Shown: positions 1 through 10,084, counted from the first letter of the stretch. The stretch: DNA of 64,000 bases from Allobrachymonas chironomi DSM 19884 (GCF_000374625.1 NZ_KB894768.1:89523-153522); one strand, 5' to 3'. Numbers and translations are program-made. Notes: a model not told the origin generated them from the letters alone.

Positions 1-2508
1 GGCATCACGCTGACCAACCGCGGCCAGTCGGCCGGTCAGCCGATTCCGATGGCTGGCGTGCCGGTGCATGCGCTGGACAACTATCTGGCCAAGCTGATCC
101 AGCTGGGCGAATCGGTGGCGATTGGCGAGCAGGTGGGCGAAGTCGGAGCCGGCAAGGGGCCGGTGGAGCGCAAGGTGGTGCGCGTGGTCACACCCGGGAC
201 GCTGACCGAATCCGAGCTGTTGGGGGATAAGACCGAAGCCGTGCTGCTGGCGCTCCAGGTGCCGGTGCGCATCGGCCGCCAGCGCAGCGTTGGCCTGGCC
301 TGGATGAGCCTGACGCAGGGCCGCATGAGCCTGGCCGAATGCACGCCCGACGAGCTGCCGCAATGGATCAGCCGCATCCAGCCGGTGGAAGTGCTGTACA
401 GCGCCGATGCCAGCGAGACGCTGCAACAGCAGCTGGCGCAGTGGCAGCAGCACGGAGCCATGCAGCGCTTCATCATCACCGAGCGTCCGGCCTTCACCTT
501 TGACAGCGGTCTTGGCCTGCGCAAGCTGACCGAACAACTGCAATCGCCCAACCTGAATGCCTGGCAGGCCGACGAGGTGGTACAGGCGCATGCCGCCGCC
601 GCTGCGCTGCTGGCCTACGCCGAACACACCCAGGGTCGCGCCATGACGCATCTGCACTACCTGCAGGTGCAGCGCGATGACAGCCTGGTGCATTTGCCGC
701 TGACGACGCAGCGCAACCTGGAGCTGACGCAAACCCTGCGCGGCGAACCCAGCCCGACGCTGTTCAGCCTGCTCGATACCTGCCAGTGCGGCATGGGCAG
801 CCGGGCCTTGCGCGGCTGGATGCTGCAGCAGCAGCGCGATCGCCAGCAGGCGCAGCAGCGGCTCGATGCCATCGCCTTGCTGCGCGAGCAGGGTTTGCGT
901 GACCTGCGAGCCGCCCTGCATGGCACCAGCGATGTGGAGCGCATCAGCGCGCGATTGGCGCTGCGCCAGAGCCGCCCACGCGAGCTGTCCGGTCTGCTGC
1001 GCACGCTGGATCAGGCGCAGGGGCTGCGTGACCGGCTGCTGCGCGTGCTTGATGCCGTGCCCGAGTCGCCAGCGCTGCTGCAACAGGTCGCCGAGCAGCT
1101 GCAACCGCCTGCCGGCGTGCTGGAGCATCTGCAGCAGGCGATCCAGTCCGAGCCGGCCGTGCATATCCGCGATGGCGGCGTCATCGCCGAAGGCTACGAT
1201 GCCGAACTTGACGAGCTGCGCGGCATCCATGCGCGCAGCGCCGAGTACCTGTTGGCGATGGAGCAGCGCGAACGCGAACGCACCGGCATCGGCAATCTGC
1301 GTGTGCAGTACAACCGCGTGCATGGTTTCTATATCGAGGTCACCAGCAGCCAGCTCGACAAGGTGCCGGACGATTACCAGCGCCGTCAGACCATGAAGAA
1401 TGCCGAGCGCTTCATCACGCCCGAGCTGAAGGCCTTCGAGGACAAGGCGCTGTCGGCGCAGGACCGTGCGCTGGCGCGCGAAAAATGGCTGTACGAACAG
1501 CTGCTGGAACAGCTGCAACCGCAGATCGCCGGCCTGCAGCAGCTGGCCGCTGCGCTGGCCACGCTCGATGCCCTGTGTGCGCTGGCCGAGCGCAGCCTGA
1601 CGCTGGACTGGTGTGCGCCGGTATTTGCCGTCGAGCCCAGCATCGGGATCGAGGCCGGCCGCCACCCGGTGGTGCAGTCGCGCCTGATGGAAACCACCGG
1701 TGCCGGCTTCATCGCCAACGATACCTTCCTGTCGCCCAGGCAGCGCATGCAGATCATCACCGGCCCCAACATGGGCGGCAAATCGACCTATATGCGCCAG
1801 GTGGCGCTGATCGTGCTGCTGGCCGGCATGGGCAGCTACGTGCCGGCATCCAGCGCGCGCATCGGCCCGATCGATGCGATCCTGACGCGCATTGGCGCGG
1901 CCGATGACCTGGCCAATGCGCAATCCACCTTCATGCTGGAAATGACGGAGGCGGCGCAGATCCTGCACACTGCCACACGCAACAGCCTGGTGCTGATGGA
2001 CGAGATTGGTCGCGGCACCAGCACCTTTGACGGCCTGGCGCTGGCCGGCGGCATCGCCAGTCACCTGCATGACAAGACCCAGGCGCTGACCCTGTTTGCC
2101 ACCCACTACTTCGAGCTGACCGAGTTCCCGCGCGAGCACCATGAGGCGATCAATGTGCATGTCAGCGCGGCCGAATCGGGCCAGGATATCGTGTTTCTGC
2201 ACGCCATCGAGCCGGGGCCTGCCAGCCGCAGCTACGGCATTCAGGTGGCGAAACTGGCGGGCATGCCGGCAGCGGTGATCCATCATGCGCGCCACGTGTT
2301 ACAGCAGCTGGAAACCCAGCAGCAGGAGCAGCAGCACCAGATCGACCTGTTCGGTGCGCCGCCCGACCTGGCCGTGGCGCAAGCCAGCCACGAGCCTGGC
2401 GAGATCGAGCTGGCCTTGCACGAACTCGATCCCGATGCCATGAGCCCGCGCGAGGCGCTGCAGGCACTCTATGCGCTGAAAGAGCTGCAGGACAAGGCCG
2501 GAGCATGA
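1..2508 (+). CDS. mutS: DNA mismatch repair protein MutS (5' end outside window)
   Basis: MutS recognises base mismatches and small loops and, with MutL, starts mismatch repair. The reading frame is open from base 1 and the first visible residues ([20 protein letters not shown]) match the interior of MutS domain I, so roughly the first 50 residues, including the mismatch-wedging Phe-X-Glu motif, lie outside the window. The visible 835 residues contain the connector, core and clamp regions and the C-terminal ABC-type ATPase: Walker [10 protein letters not shown] is encoded near 1762-1788 and Walker B/signature [11 protein letters not shown] near 1990-2025. The stop codon overlaps the next gene's start (ATGA), which implies translational coupling with trmJ. 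The partner mutL is on the other strand about 35 kb away. Identification is firm; the start cannot be seen. Confidence 0.97.
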   Translation, partial: GITLTNRGQSAGQPIPMAGVPVHALDNYLAKLIQLGESVAIGEQVGEVGAGKGPVERKVVRVVTPGTLTESELLGDKTEAVLLALQVPVRIGRQRSVGLAWMSLTQGRMSLAECTPDELPQWISRIQPVEVLYSADASETLQQQLAQWQQHGAMQRFIITERPAFTFDSGLGLRKLTEQLQSPNLNAWQADEVVQAHAAAAALLAYAEHTQGRAMTHLHYLQVQRDDSLVHLPLTTQRNLELTQTLRGEPSPTLFSLLDTCQCGMGSRALRGWMLQQQRDRQQAQQRLDAIALLREQGLRDLRAALHGTSDVERISARLALRQSRPRELSGLLRTLDQAQGLRDRLLRVLDAVPESPALLQQVAEQLQPPAGVLEHLQQAIQSEPAVHIRDGGVIAEGYDAELDELRGIHARSAEYLLAMEQRERERTGIGNLRVQYNRVHGFYIEVTSSQLDKVPDDYQRRQTMKNAERFITPELKAFEDKALSAQDRALAREKWLYEQLLEQLQPQIAGLQQLAAALATLDALCALAERSLTLDWCAPVFAVEPSIGIEAGRHPVVQSRLMETTGAGFIANDTFLSPRQRMQIITGPNMGGKSTYMRQVALIVLLAGMGSYVPASSARIGPIDAILTRIGAADDLANAQSTFMLEMTEAAQILHTATRNSLVLMDEIGRGTSTFDGLALAGGIASHLHDKTQALTLFATHYFELTEFPREHHEAINVHVSAAESGQDIVFLHAIEPGPASRSYGIQVAKLAGMPAAVIHHARHVLQQLETQQQEQQHQIDLFGAPPDLAVAQASHEPGEIELALHELDPDAMSPREALQALYALKELQDKAGA

Positions 2509-3269
2509 GCATGCATACCCGATTCATCCTGTTGAACACCAGCCACGCCGGCAATGTCGGTGCCGTGGCACGCGCCATGAAGGTCATGGGTTTTGAAGAC
2601 CTGGTGCTGGTCAAGCCGCGCTGGCCCGATGTGCTGACGCGCATCGAGGCGCTGGAACGCGCCAGCGGTGCCGATGACGTGCTGCGCCAGGCGCGTATCG
2701 TGCAGGATTGGGAAGAGGCGGTGGACGGCATCGAGCACCTGTGTGCCACTGCCATGACGCCGCGCGATTTCGGCCCGCCCACGGTGGAGCCGCGTGCGCA
2801 TTTTGCCGATCTGGTGCGTCAGCAGCAGGGCAGTGCGGAACAGCCGCCGCTGCGCAGTCTGGGACTGGTGTTCGGCAGCGAGCGCTACGGCATGTTCAAC
2901 GAGGAGGTCTACCGCTGCCATGCCTGCATCAGCATTCCCACCAATCCCGATTACGGTTCGCTGAACCTGGCTTCCGCCGCGCAAGTGCTGGCCTATGAAT
3001 GGCGGCAGGCACTGGGCGGCTTCCAGGTCGCCGAGGCCCCTTCGGTCACGTCAGCCAGACGGGCCGACGCCGGCCAGATCGAGGGCATGCTGGCGCACTG
3101 GCAGCAGATGCTGACCGGCATCGGCTATCTGGATCCGGCTGCACCGAAAAAGCTGATGCCGCGTCTGCAGCAGCTGTTCCACCGTGCCGGCCTGCACGAG
3201 GAAGAGATTCACATCCTGCGCGGCATTGCGCGCAAGATGCAGCAGTGCCTGAAAGATCGCAATCCCTGA
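2505..3269 (+). CDS. trmJ: tRNA (cytidine/uridine-2'-O-)-methyltransferase TrmJ
   Basis: This is a 254-residue SPOUT-fold RNA methyltransferase of the TrmH group 1 family, which 2'-O-methylates position 32 of tRNA anticodon loops. The N-terminal substrate-entry motif ([20 protein letters not shown]), the central [10 protein letters not shown] and the C-terminal [19 protein letters not shown] correspond to the three SPOUT motifs that form the knotted SAM site. The start codon overlaps the mutS stop, so the two are probably co-translated. Length and motifs agree with the TrmJ family. The exact tRNA specificity (Cm32 and/or Um32) is known for the family but cannot be read from this sequence. Confidence 0.9.
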   Translation: MSMHTRFILLNTSHAGNVGAVARAMKVMGFEDLVLVKPRWPDVLTRIEALERASGADDVLRQARIVQDWEEAVDGIEHLCATAMTPRDFGPPTVEPRAHFADLVRQQQGSAEQPPLRSLGLVFGSERYGMFNEEVYRCHACISIPTNPDYGSLNLASAAQVLAYEWRQALGGFQVAEAPSVTSARRADAGQIEGMLAHWQQMLTGIGYLDPAAPKKLMPRLQQLFHRAGLHEEEIHILRGIARKMQQCLKDRNP

Positions 3270-3306
3270 CAGCAGTCGGCCTATTGGCTGGTTGTACACT
3301 GCATTC

Positions 3307-4077
3307 ATGTTTGCACGCATCAAGTCCGATATCGATTGCATCCTGGAGCGCGACCCGGCGGCGCGCAGCCAATGGGATGTGCTGTTCTCCTATCCCGGTT
3401 TCCACGCGGTGCAGATGCACCGGCTGGCACATGTTTGCTGGAAAAAGGGCTGGACCTGGCTGGCACGCTGGATTTCGCACTGGGCGCGTTTCCTGACCGG
3501 TATCGAGATCCATCCGGCGGCCCAACTGGGCGAGCGTGTGTTCATCGACCACGGCATGGGCGTGGTGATCGGTGAAACTGCCGAAATCGGCGATGACTGC
3601 ACCATCTACCACGGCGTCACGCTCGGCGGCACATCGCTCTACAAGGGCACCAAGCGCCACCCGACGCTCGGCAAGGGGGTGGTCGTGGGGGCGGGTGCCA
3701 AGGTGCTTGGCGGCTTTACCGTGGGCGATGGTGCCAAGGTCGGCAGCAATGCGGTCGTCACCAAGCCGATCCCGGCAGGCGCCACGGCGGTCGGCAACCC
3801 GGCACGCATCATCCATCCCGATGATGCCCGGCCCAAGACCAGCTCCGGCCGTTTCAGCGCCTATGGCGTGACACAGAAGGACGATCCGTTCAGCCTGGCC
3901 ATGCGTGGCCTGGTCGACAACGCCGCCGGCCAGGAACAGCAGATCGAACTGCTATGGCAGGCCGTGGCCAAGCTGTCCGAGCACCTGCCCTGTCCCGAGG
4001 CCATGCCCAAGGACGCACCGCGTCACGAGGGCATCACGCCCGAAGAGCTGAGCAAGCTGATCGACGACGAGATGTGA
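3307..4077 (+). CDS. cysE: Serine O-acetyltransferase CysE
   Basis: CysE transfers an acetyl group from acetyl-CoA to L-serine, giving O-acetylserine, the direct precursor of cysteine. The 256-residue protein has an alpha-helical N-terminal part (residues 1-60) and then a left-handed beta-helix of hexapeptide repeats. The conserved active-site stretches [17 protein letters not shown] and YHGVTLGGT are intact. ATG at 3307 was chosen; an in-frame TTG at 3292 would add five residues but has no better ribosome site. The C-terminal tail of about 60 residues after the beta-helix resembles short CysE/EpsC-type enzymes. It lies 37 bases after trmJ on the same strand and may be read from the same transcript or its own promoter. 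Confidence 0.93.
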   Translation: MFARIKSDIDCILERDPAARSQWDVLFSYPGFHAVQMHRLAHVCWKKGWTWLARWISHWARFLTGIEIHPAAQLGERVFIDHGMGVVIGETAEIGDDCTIYHGVTLGGTSLYKGTKRHPTLGKGVVVGAGAKVLGGFTVGDGAKVGSNAVVTKPIPAGATAVGNPARIIHPDDARPKTSSGRFSAYGVTQKDDPFSLAMRGLVDNAAGQEQQIELLWQAVAKLSEHLPCPEAMPKDAPRHEGITPEELSKLIDDEM

Positions 4078-4078
4078 G

Positions 4079-4098
4079 CTGCCGCATCAGCGCGGCAG
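4079..4098. terminator. Hairpin between convergent cysE and FecR-LysM gene
   Basis: A perfect 7-bp inverted repeat, CTGCCGC/GCGGCAG with a 6-base loop, spans the gap between the converging stop codons. No T-tract follows on either strand, so rho-independent termination is only a possibility. Confidence 0.3.
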
Positions 4099-5523
4099 GT
4101 AGTCCAGCAGGGCGTGGTAGCCGATCTGACGCGTATTGCCGGCCCAGTTCAGCACGTAAGTCTGCTGCTCGGGGGCAGGCATTTGCGCATGGCTGGCTGT
4201 GATCTGCAGGTAGTAGGTGCCGGCAGCCAGCAGCGGCAGCAGCAGATCCTGGCGACCCTGCACGGCCGCGCCGACTGGCTGGCGCAGGGCGGCATCACGG
4301 AACACCTGCACGCTGATGTCGGCCTGCTGCTGGCCTGATAGCGGCTTTTTCAGCAGCACGCGGCTCCAGCGCAGCACCGGACGGAAGTCGTTGCCCTGGT
4401 AGACCGAGGCTTTTTCCAGCAGATTGGGAGCGGCGTTGACGCGCAGCTGCGTGTCGGCATCCAGTCCTTCCAGGCCATGGCGGTCCATGCTGCGTACGCG
4501 CAGATGCCAGAGACCCTCACCCAACGCGCCCATGTCCATCGCCGGTCCGGACAGCAGTTCGCTGCGGTAGATGGTGTCGTACTGCGCATCACCCGAAACG
4601 ATCACGCGGTAGGCGCTGGCATCCGGCTGGGCCGGAAAAGTCCAGACACCATTCGGCAGGGTGAGTGGCTCCTGTACCGGCTGCAGCGCCGGTGCCGGCA
4701 GCAGAGTGTGTGCCTGCATCGCTCCCTGATTCGGATCCACGACGACACCCTGACCAGCCTGCAGCAGGATGGCCGTATCTTTCCAGGTGTTCTCGTTGTT
4801 GACTGCGCCTTCCAGGACTTCGGCGCGATCGGCATGGACATACTGGTCGGCACTGGCGACCCGGAAGCGGGTGCCACGCACACCGATCATGGAGGTGGTG
4901 GTTTCGACTTCCAGCGGCTTGGCTCGCGGCGAAATCTTCTGCACTGCGGCTTCCAGCGCCCCCTGGGCCAGGCGCAACTTGCTGGCAAACCAGTTGACGA
5001 CCTTGCCGGAGTCGTCGCGAGCCGGGTAGTGGCGGTTTTCCACGATTTGCGCTACCGAATTGGGCATCAGCTGGACACGGGAACCGTCTTCCAGCTGGAG
5101 CACGGCAGAGCTGTTGGCGTTGGTCCGGATACTGGCCTGCTCGCCCAGACGTACACCGGCATGGATCGGCTGGCCACCAACCTGCACTTCGCCAATCGTC
5201 TTCACGACATGGGCGGTGGCCGGAGTATGCGGCAGCAGCTGCAGCGGCGCACGGATGGTGGTGCCTACCGGCGGTGTTCGGCGCGTATCCGGCAGCTTGT
5301 TGTAGATGGCGACCTGTTCCCACTGGCGGGCCGGCACACCGATCGCCTTGCTGATACTCTGGATGGAGTCGCCGGATCGCACCACATGGCTGGGCTGCTG
5401 GAAGCGGCTGTTGGCAGCAGCTTCCGGCCCGGCGGCACTGGCTGCCAGTGGTAGCAGGCCCAGGCATAGCCCCAGGACAGAGCGCTGAAAGAGAATGCTA
5501 AGGTGAGGTTGAGGCATGCGCAT
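4087..5523 (-). CDS. Secreted LysM and FecR domain protein (long paralogue)
   Basis: The 478-residue product starts with a Sec signal peptide (hydrophobic core SVLGLCLGLLPLAASAAG). A LysM-like domain follows at about residues 40-95 (VVRSGDSIQSISKAIGV), then a FecR domain at about 105-225 (recognisable TSMIGVRGTRFRV). The remaining C-terminal half, rich in beta-strand-like segments, includes a possible Ig-like fold. LysM suggests peptidoglycan binding, so the protein is probably periplasmic or cell-wall associated; FecR here is not next to a sigma factor, so classical iron-dicitrate signalling is unlikely. An ATG at 5523 directly before the signal peptide was chosen; upstream in-frame codons would bury the signal. 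The next gene upstream on the same strand is a clear paralogue. Function is unknown. Confidence 0.82.
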   Translation of the reverse strand: MRMPQPHLSILFQRSVLGLCLGLLPLAASAAGPEAAANSRFQQPSHVVRSGDSIQSISKAIGVPARQWEQVAIYNKLPDTRRTPPVGTTIRAPLQLLPHTPATAHVVKTIGEVQVGGQPIHAGVRLGEQASIRTNANSSAVLQLEDGSRVQLMPNSVAQIVENRHYPARDDSGKVVNWFASKLRLAQGALEAAVQKISPRAKPLEVETTTSMIGVRGTRFRVASADQYVHADRAEVLEGAVNNENTWKDTAILLQAGQGVVVDPNQGAMQAHTLLPAPALQPVQEPLTLPNGVWTFPAQPDASAYRVIVSGDAQYDTIYRSELLSGPAMDMGALGEGLWHLRVRSMDRHGLEGLDADTQLRVNAAPNLLEKASVYQGNDFRPVLRWSRVLLKKPLSGQQQADISVQVFRDAALRQPVGAAVQGRQDLLLPLLAAGTYYLQITASHAQMPAPEQQTYVLNWAGNTRQIGYHALLDYLPR

Positions 5524-5691
5524 GGGTCCCCGGAAAGGCGGTGAGCAGGAAACTGGCTTGTGGATCAATTGCTCCCCAAAGACCATGATAATGACACGGA
5601 TTTTAAAGGATGGGTCAATCTTCCTTGTCGGATCGGGGAATAGGCTTGCGCCCTGTCTTTTCAGGGCCATGCCCATCCGTCAGGCAGAAGC

Positions 5692-6861
5692 TTAACAGCA
5701 CAGGGCGCCGTTGCAATACCGGTTACCGGCAGCACGCCACATGCAGCGGGAGAGGCTCAAGGGGGCCGCTTGTATCAACAGGCTGGTATCGGCATCAAAA
5801 CCTTCCAGTCCGTGGCGGTCCACGCTGCGTACACGTACATGCCAAAGGCCGTCTCCCAGAGAGCCCATATCCTTGTGCGGCAGTTGCAGCAATTCGCTGG
5901 ACACCACCGTTTCAAAACCGGGATCGCGTGACACGATGACGCGGTAGGCATGTGCATCGGCTTGCGCCGGGAAGGACCAGATGGCGTGGGGCAGGCTCAA
6001 GGTGGTGGTCTGACTGCCGAGCTGGGGCGCTGGCAGCAGGCGGGAAACCTGGCGGGCTTCGGGTTGGGCGGCATCCATCACCAGGCCCTCACCAGCTTGC
6101 AGGGCGATTTCAGTCCGGCTTTTCCGGTCCGTATGGCTGACTGCTCCGCGCAGGACTTCGATCCGGTCCGGCTGTGCCTGTGCGCTGGTGACACGGAATT
6201 GGGTGCCCCGAACCCCGATCAGCGAATCGGCCGTCTCCACTTCCAGTGGCTTGGCACGGGGCGCAATCAGGTCGATGGAAGAGTCCAGCGCACCTTGCAC
6301 CAGTCGCAGCTTGCTGGTAAACCAGTTCACTACCCTCCCGCTTGCTGCGTCAGGGGCCGGGTGGTGCCGGTTTTCGACGATGTCTGCCACGGTGCGGGGC
6401 ATGATCTGGATGCGGGAGCCGTCATCCAGCTCAATCACGGCCGAACTGTCGTTGCGGGTCTGAATCCGAGTCGATTCCCGCAGTCGTATGCCAGCCTCCA
6501 CGATGCGGCCGTTGACCCGGACTTCGCCGACTGTCTGGATCAGCAGCGCGGTGGCGGGCTTGTGTGGCAGCAACTGCAACGGTACGCGCAGGACGGTGCC
6601 AGGAGCGGGAACCTGCAGATTCCGGAGCAGTTGGTTGTAGCTGGCGACCTGGGCCCATTCCTGAACGGGAACGCCCATGGCCTGGCTGATGTTGGCCAGG
6701 GTATCGCCCGACTGCACCGTATAGCTGGGAGGCGGGACTTCATGATGGATGGGTTCGGCACGCTGGGCATGGATCAGAGGCGACAGCAAGCCCAGACAAA
6801 GACCCAGCAGGACGGCAGTACGGGCGCGTCGGATGGCGCGGAAAGGTGCAGAGTCGGACAT
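5692..6861 (-). CDS. Secreted LysM and FecR domain protein (C-terminally short paralogue)
   Basis: The 389-residue protein is a paralogue of the neighbouring 478-residue one. It has a signal peptide (AVLLGLCLGLLSPLIHAQ), a LysM-like domain (YTVQSGDTLANISQAMGV) at about 46-97, and a FecR domain containing DSLIGVRGTQFRV. The match continues through WSFPAQADAHAYRVIVSRD and the SVDRHGLEGFDADT segment, which is almost identical in both. It then diverges into a short tail ending GNRYCNGALCC with three cysteines, where the paralogue continues for about 100 residues more. This looks like a tandem duplication followed by loss or replacement of the C-terminal part. Whether the shortened form is functional or decaying cannot be decided from one sequence. 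Confidence 0.78.
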   Translation of the reverse strand: MSDSAPFRAIRRARTAVLLGLCLGLLSPLIHAQRAEPIHHEVPPPSYTVQSGDTLANISQAMGVPVQEWAQVASYNQLLRNLQVPAPGTVLRVPLQLLPHKPATALLIQTVGEVRVNGRIVEAGIRLRESTRIQTRNDSSAVIELDDGSRIQIMPRTVADIVENRHHPAPDAASGRVVNWFTSKLRLVQGALDSSIDLIAPRAKPLEVETADSLIGVRGTQFRVTSAQAQPDRIEVLRGAVSHTDRKSRTEIALQAGEGLVMDAAQPEARQVSRLLPAPQLGSQTTTLSLPHAIWSFPAQADAHAYRVIVSRDPGFETVVSSELLQLPHKDMGSLGDGLWHVRVRSVDRHGLEGFDADTSLLIQAAPLSLSRCMWRAAGNRYCNGALCC

Positions 6862-6988
6862 GGCAGGCGAGCCTCAGACATGTGATGCGAGAAGCTTAAC
6901 CCTGTCTGCCGGCTCCTGTCATGCATGCAACATGAAACCCGGCGCACAGCTGAGGATTCGTGCCGGTACCATTTTCATTCGGCGCCAG

Positions 6989-7621
6989 TCATGCGCCATC
7001 CTCCATGGTCAGCAATTGCCCCTTGACCAGCTGGAAAAGTTCCCGGTAGGAACGGGCCTGGCGCGGCGCCGCACCGGCCGGCTGTTTCGCCGCCGCTTCG
7101 GCATCCTTGCGCGCCTGGCGCACCAGCGCACGCAGCTGCTGGGTATCGGTGTCGGGATACTGGGTCAGCCATTCGGACAGGGCCGCATCGTGCGTGTCAG
7201 CATCAATCAGGCGATCGCGCCAATGTTCAGCCTGATGCAGCAGGGCGATTTCTGCTGCGCTGCCGTCACGCTGCACCTGCAGCGCGGTACGGATGGCGGC
7301 GACCTCTTCGTCATCCAGCTTGCGCATCAGCTTGCCGATGTACTGCATCTGTCGGCGTCCGCCTTCGAAATCGGTAATGCGCTTGTATTCCTTCAGCGCT
7401 TCGAGCAGGCGCTCGGGCAGATCCAGCGGATCCAGCAGGCCGGCGCGCAGCGTGAGCAGCTCCTGGCCCAGCTGCTGCAGGGCTTCGCTCTCGCGCTTCA
7501 GATCGGTCTTGCTGGTATCGGTATCGCCCTTGGCCTGGCGCTTGAGCTCCAGGTCCATCTCGCTGCCTTCGGCAACGAATTGGCCGCGGACGTAATAGCC
7601 GCGTTTGGGTTTGCGTGACAT
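6989..7621 (-). CDS. darP: Ribosome biogenesis factor DarP (YjgA/DUF615)
   Basis: DarP (formerly YjgA, DUF615) associates with 50S precursors and helps mature the peptidyl-transferase centre. The 210-residue, highly charged, mostly helical protein contains the family's core, from ELKRQAKGDT to YKRITDFEGGRRQMQYIGKLMR. No signal or membrane segment is present. It is divergent from pmbA with only 47 bases between starts, an arrangement commonly seen in Proteobacteria and useful as confirmation of both calls. The C-terminus is Ala/Arg-rich and slightly longer than in the E. coli protein. Confidence 0.9.
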   Translation of the reverse strand: MSRKPKRGYYVRGQFVAEGSEMDLELKRQAKGDTDTSKTDLKRESEALQQLGQELLTLRAGLLDPLDLPERLLEALKEYKRITDFEGGRRQMQYIGKLMRKLDDEEVAAIRTALQVQRDGSAAEIALLHQAEHWRDRLIDADTHDAALSEWLTQYPDTDTQQLRALVRQARKDAEAAAKQPAGAAPRQARSYRELFQLVKGQLLTMEDGA

Positions 7622-7668
7622 GGGTGGTTATCCGGTAAGCATGGCAATAGGACGTATGATACTTCCCC

Positions 7669-9066
7669 ATGAAATCCAAAGCCAAAGCGTCCCGTCTTTC
7701 TGTTCCTGCCGATCAGCCCCTGAGCGGCTTTGCCTACAGCCGATCCCACTTCGAGGAACTGGTTGATCTCGCCATCGCCCATGCGAAAAAGCTGGGTGCC
7801 ACCGATGTCGGCGCCGAAGCCTCCGAGGGCTGTGGCCTGTCGGTATCGGTGCGCCGTGGCGAGCTGGAAAACGTCGAGCGCAACCGCGACAAGTCGCTCG
7901 GCGTGACGGTCTACATCGGCCAGCAGCGTGGCAATGCCAGCACCTCCGACTTTTCGCGCAAGGCGATCGAGCAGACGGTGCAGGCGGCCTACGATGTGGC
8001 GCGCTACACGGCGCAGGACCCGGCTGCCGGCCTGCCCCACGAGCAGGACGTGGAAACCGACATGCGCGAGCTGGATCTGTTTCACCCCTGGAATATCGAT
8101 TCCGATGCGGCCGCGCAGCTGGCATTGGCTTGTGAAGACGCCGCTTTTGCCTGTGATCCGCAAATCAGCAACAGCGAAGGGGCTGCGGTATCGGCGCAGC
8201 AAAGCCATTTCTTCAGTGCCCACACGCATGGCTTCCGGGGGGGCTATGCCAGTTCGCGCCATTCCCTGAGCGTGGCCCCGATCGCCGGCAAGGGCGATGC
8301 CATGCAGCGCGATTACTGGTATAGCTCGATGCGCCACCCGGACGAACTGGCCAGCGCCAGCGCGGTCGGCCGTTATGCCGCAGAGCGTGCCCTGAGCCGT
8401 CTCGGCGGTCGCAAGATCGATACCGTCGAATGCCCGGTGCTGTTCGAGTCGCCGCTGGCGGCCGGCCTGCTCGGCAGCTTTGTGCAGGCTGTCAGCGGCG
8501 GTGCGCAATACCGCAAGAGCAGTTTTCTGCTCGACAGCCTTGGCAAGCAGGTGTTCCCGAAGCATATCGACATCCTGGAAGATCCCTTTGTCCTGCGCGG
8601 CAAGGGCAGCAGCCCGTTCGACGATGAAGGCGTGCGCGAACAGCGCCGGCTGGTGGTGGAGCAGGGCAAGCTGCAGGGCTATTTCCTGAGTGCCTATACG
8701 GCGCGCAAGCTCGGCATGCGCACCACCGGCAATGCCGGCGGCAGCCACAACCTGTCTTTCCACAGCCAGCGCACACAGCCAGGCGATACGCTGGACGCCA
8801 TGCTGCGCAAGCTGGGCACCGGTCTGTTTGTCACCGAGCTGATGGGCCACGGCATCAACTATGTCACCGGTGACTATTCGCGCGGTGCCAGCGGCTTCTG
8901 GGTCGAAAACGGTGAAATCGCCTTCCCGGTGCAGGAAATCACCATCGCCGGCAACCTCAAGACCATGTTCAAGGGCATCGAGGCCATTGGTGCCGATGTC
9001 TACACCACCGGAGCCAAATCCACCGGCTCGATCCTGATCAATCGCATGAAAGTGGCAGGCAACTGA
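7669..9066 (+). CDS. pmbA: Metalloprotease accessory subunit PmbA/TldE
   Basis: PmbA (TldE) pairs with TldD in a heteromeric metalloprotease that matures peptides such as microcins and degrades unfolded peptides. The 465-residue sequence shows the family's N-terminal domain (GVTVYIGQQRGNASTSD) and the C-terminal signature ELMGHGINYVTGDYSRGASG with FWVENGEI. As expected for the E subunit, no HExxxH zinc motif is visible; TldD carries the catalytic site and is not in the window. It is divergent from darP, and the next gene overlaps it as TGATG, implying coupling. Confidence 0.93.
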   Translation: MKSKAKASRLSVPADQPLSGFAYSRSHFEELVDLAIAHAKKLGATDVGAEASEGCGLSVSVRRGELENVERNRDKSLGVTVYIGQQRGNASTSDFSRKAIEQTVQAAYDVARYTAQDPAAGLPHEQDVETDMRELDLFHPWNIDSDAAAQLALACEDAAFACDPQISNSEGAAVSAQQSHFFSAHTHGFRGGYASSRHSLSVAPIAGKGDAMQRDYWYSSMRHPDELASASAVGRYAAERALSRLGGRKIDTVECPVLFESPLAAGLLGSFVQAVSGGAQYRKSSFLLDSLGKQVFPKHIDILEDPFVLRGKGSSPFDDEGVREQRRLVVEQGKLQGYFLSAYTARKLGMRTTGNAGGSHNLSFHSQRTQPGDTLDAMLRKLGTGLFVTELMGHGINYVTGDYSRGASGFWVENGEIAFPVQEITIAGNLKTMFKGIEAIGADVYTTGAKSTGSILINRMKVAGN

Positions 9067-9485
9067 TGGCAGACACCGGGCCTTCCCTGATCGTTGCCGA
9101 TGGCACCCTGCCCAAACTGGCATTCCAGCTGTCCAACGACGCCTGGCATACACCGCCCGAGTTGTGGCTGTATGGAGTGGGCGCGCTGCTGCTGATCGCG
9201 CTGGGCTGGTGGCTGACGCGCTGCCTGGGTCCGGTGCTGCGCAGTCTGCTGCGGGCCGGCTTGGTGGCCTTGCTGCTGTCGCCGGCCATCCTGGCGTGCG
9301 AGATCATCTCGGTGATGCCGTTCCCGGTGCTGCTGTCACTGGCGTTTGGTGATCGTGCCAGTGTCAGCTGTGGTGCGCCGCTGGTGGCCTTGCCGCCCAA
9401 TGCCATGACGTTTGCCGGCATCTGGCTGGTGCTGTTCCTGGCATTCTGGTGCTGGGACTGGTTCCGCCGTCCGGGCGTGCGCTGA
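9066..9485 (+). CDS. Small membrane protein, family not recognised
   Basis: A 139-residue protein whose ATG overlaps the pmbA stop codon (TGATG), so it is probably translated by re-initiation after pmbA. It has three likely transmembrane segments: LWLYGVGALLLIALGWWL, a second at LRAGLVALLLSPAILACEI, and FAGIWLVLFLAFWCWDWF near the C-terminus. No catalytic motif is visible and I do not recognise the family. A strong terminator follows 19 bases later, closing the pmbA transcript. The gene is supported by the overlap, codon usage like its neighbours and coherent membrane topology. Confidence 0.7.
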   Translation: MADTGPSLIVADGTLPKLAFQLSNDAWHTPPELWLYGVGALLLIALGWWLTRCLGPVLRSLLRAGLVALLLSPAILACEIISVMPFPVLLSLAFGDRASVSCGAPLVALPPNAMTFAGIWLVLFLAFWCWDWFRRPGVR

Positions 9486-9504
9486 CACAAGCCAGGCACC
9501 ATGC

Positions 9505-9534
9505 AAAAAGGCAGACCCGCAGGTCTGCCTTTTT
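9505..9534. terminator. Bidirectional rho-independent terminator
   Basis: An inverted repeat GGCAGACC/GGTCTGCC with a 4-base loop is flanked by A5 on the left and T5 on the right. It can end the pmbA transcript on the plus strand and the GatB/YqeY transcript on the minus strand. Confidence 0.9.
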
Positions 9535-9552
9535 GCTGAAGCCGTGCCGGGA

Positions 9553-10014
9553 TCAGCCGGCCAGCAGCGCTTTCACGGCAGCAGACACCTGGCCCATGTC
9601 GGCCTGGCCCGCCAGTTGCGCCTTGGCCGCGCCCATCAGCTTGCCCATGTCGGCTGCGGCGGGCGCACGACCCTGTTCCGCCTCGAAGGCTGCGCCAATC
9701 GCACGTACCGCTTCGGCAATCTCGGCCTCGCCCAGACGCGCCGGCAGATAGACCTGCAGCACTCCGGCTTCGGCTTTCTCCTTGTCGGCCAGATCCTGCC
9801 GACCGGCAGCCTCGAAGGCGGTGATGCTGTCCTTGCGCTGCTTCAGCAGCTTGTCCACCACCGCCACCACGGCGGCGTCGTCCAGCGTGATGCGCTCGTC
9901 CACTTCCTTCTGCTTGATGGCAGCCTGCAGCAGGCGGATGGTACCCAGGCGCTCCATGTCCTTGGCGCGCATGGCGGTCTTCATGTCTTCGGTGATCTGG
10001 TCCTTGAGTGACAT
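9553..10014 (-). CDS. GatB/YqeY domain protein
   Basis: A 153-residue YqeY-type protein, related to the C-terminal tRNA-binding domain of GatB. It begins MSLKDQITEDMKTAMRAKD and contains the family's LPARLGEAEIAEAVRA and AAADMGKLMGAAKAQLAG segments. ATG at 10014 was chosen because AGGA lies a few bases upstream and because the family begins here; the longer frame up to 10062 runs into a terminator. It follows rpsU on the minus strand, the usual rpsU-yqeY arrangement of Proteobacteria, but a strong terminator separates them. The precise molecular role is not established; an amidotransferase or tRNA-quality role is suggested by homology only. Confidence 0.9.
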   Translation of the reverse strand: MSLKDQITEDMKTAMRAKDMERLGTIRLLQAAIKQKEVDERITLDDAAVVAVVDKLLKQRKDSITAFEAAGRQDLADKEKAEAGVLQVYLPARLGEAEIAEAVRAIGAAFEAEQGRAPAAADMGKLMGAAKAQLAGQADMGQVSAAVKALLAG

Positions 10015-10048
10015 CGTGATTCCTGGTCTAGAGGTGAAAAATGGAGAC

Positions 10049-10084
10049 AAAAAAACCCGCATCGGCGTCCCGAGCGGGTTTTTT
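10049..10084 (-). terminator. rpsU terminator
   Basis: Read on the minus strand this is AACCCGC, a 13-base loop and GCGGGTT followed by a T-run, directly after rpsU. An A-run on the other side makes it symmetrical. It would reduce read-through from rpsU into the GatB/YqeY gene. Confidence 0.85.
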
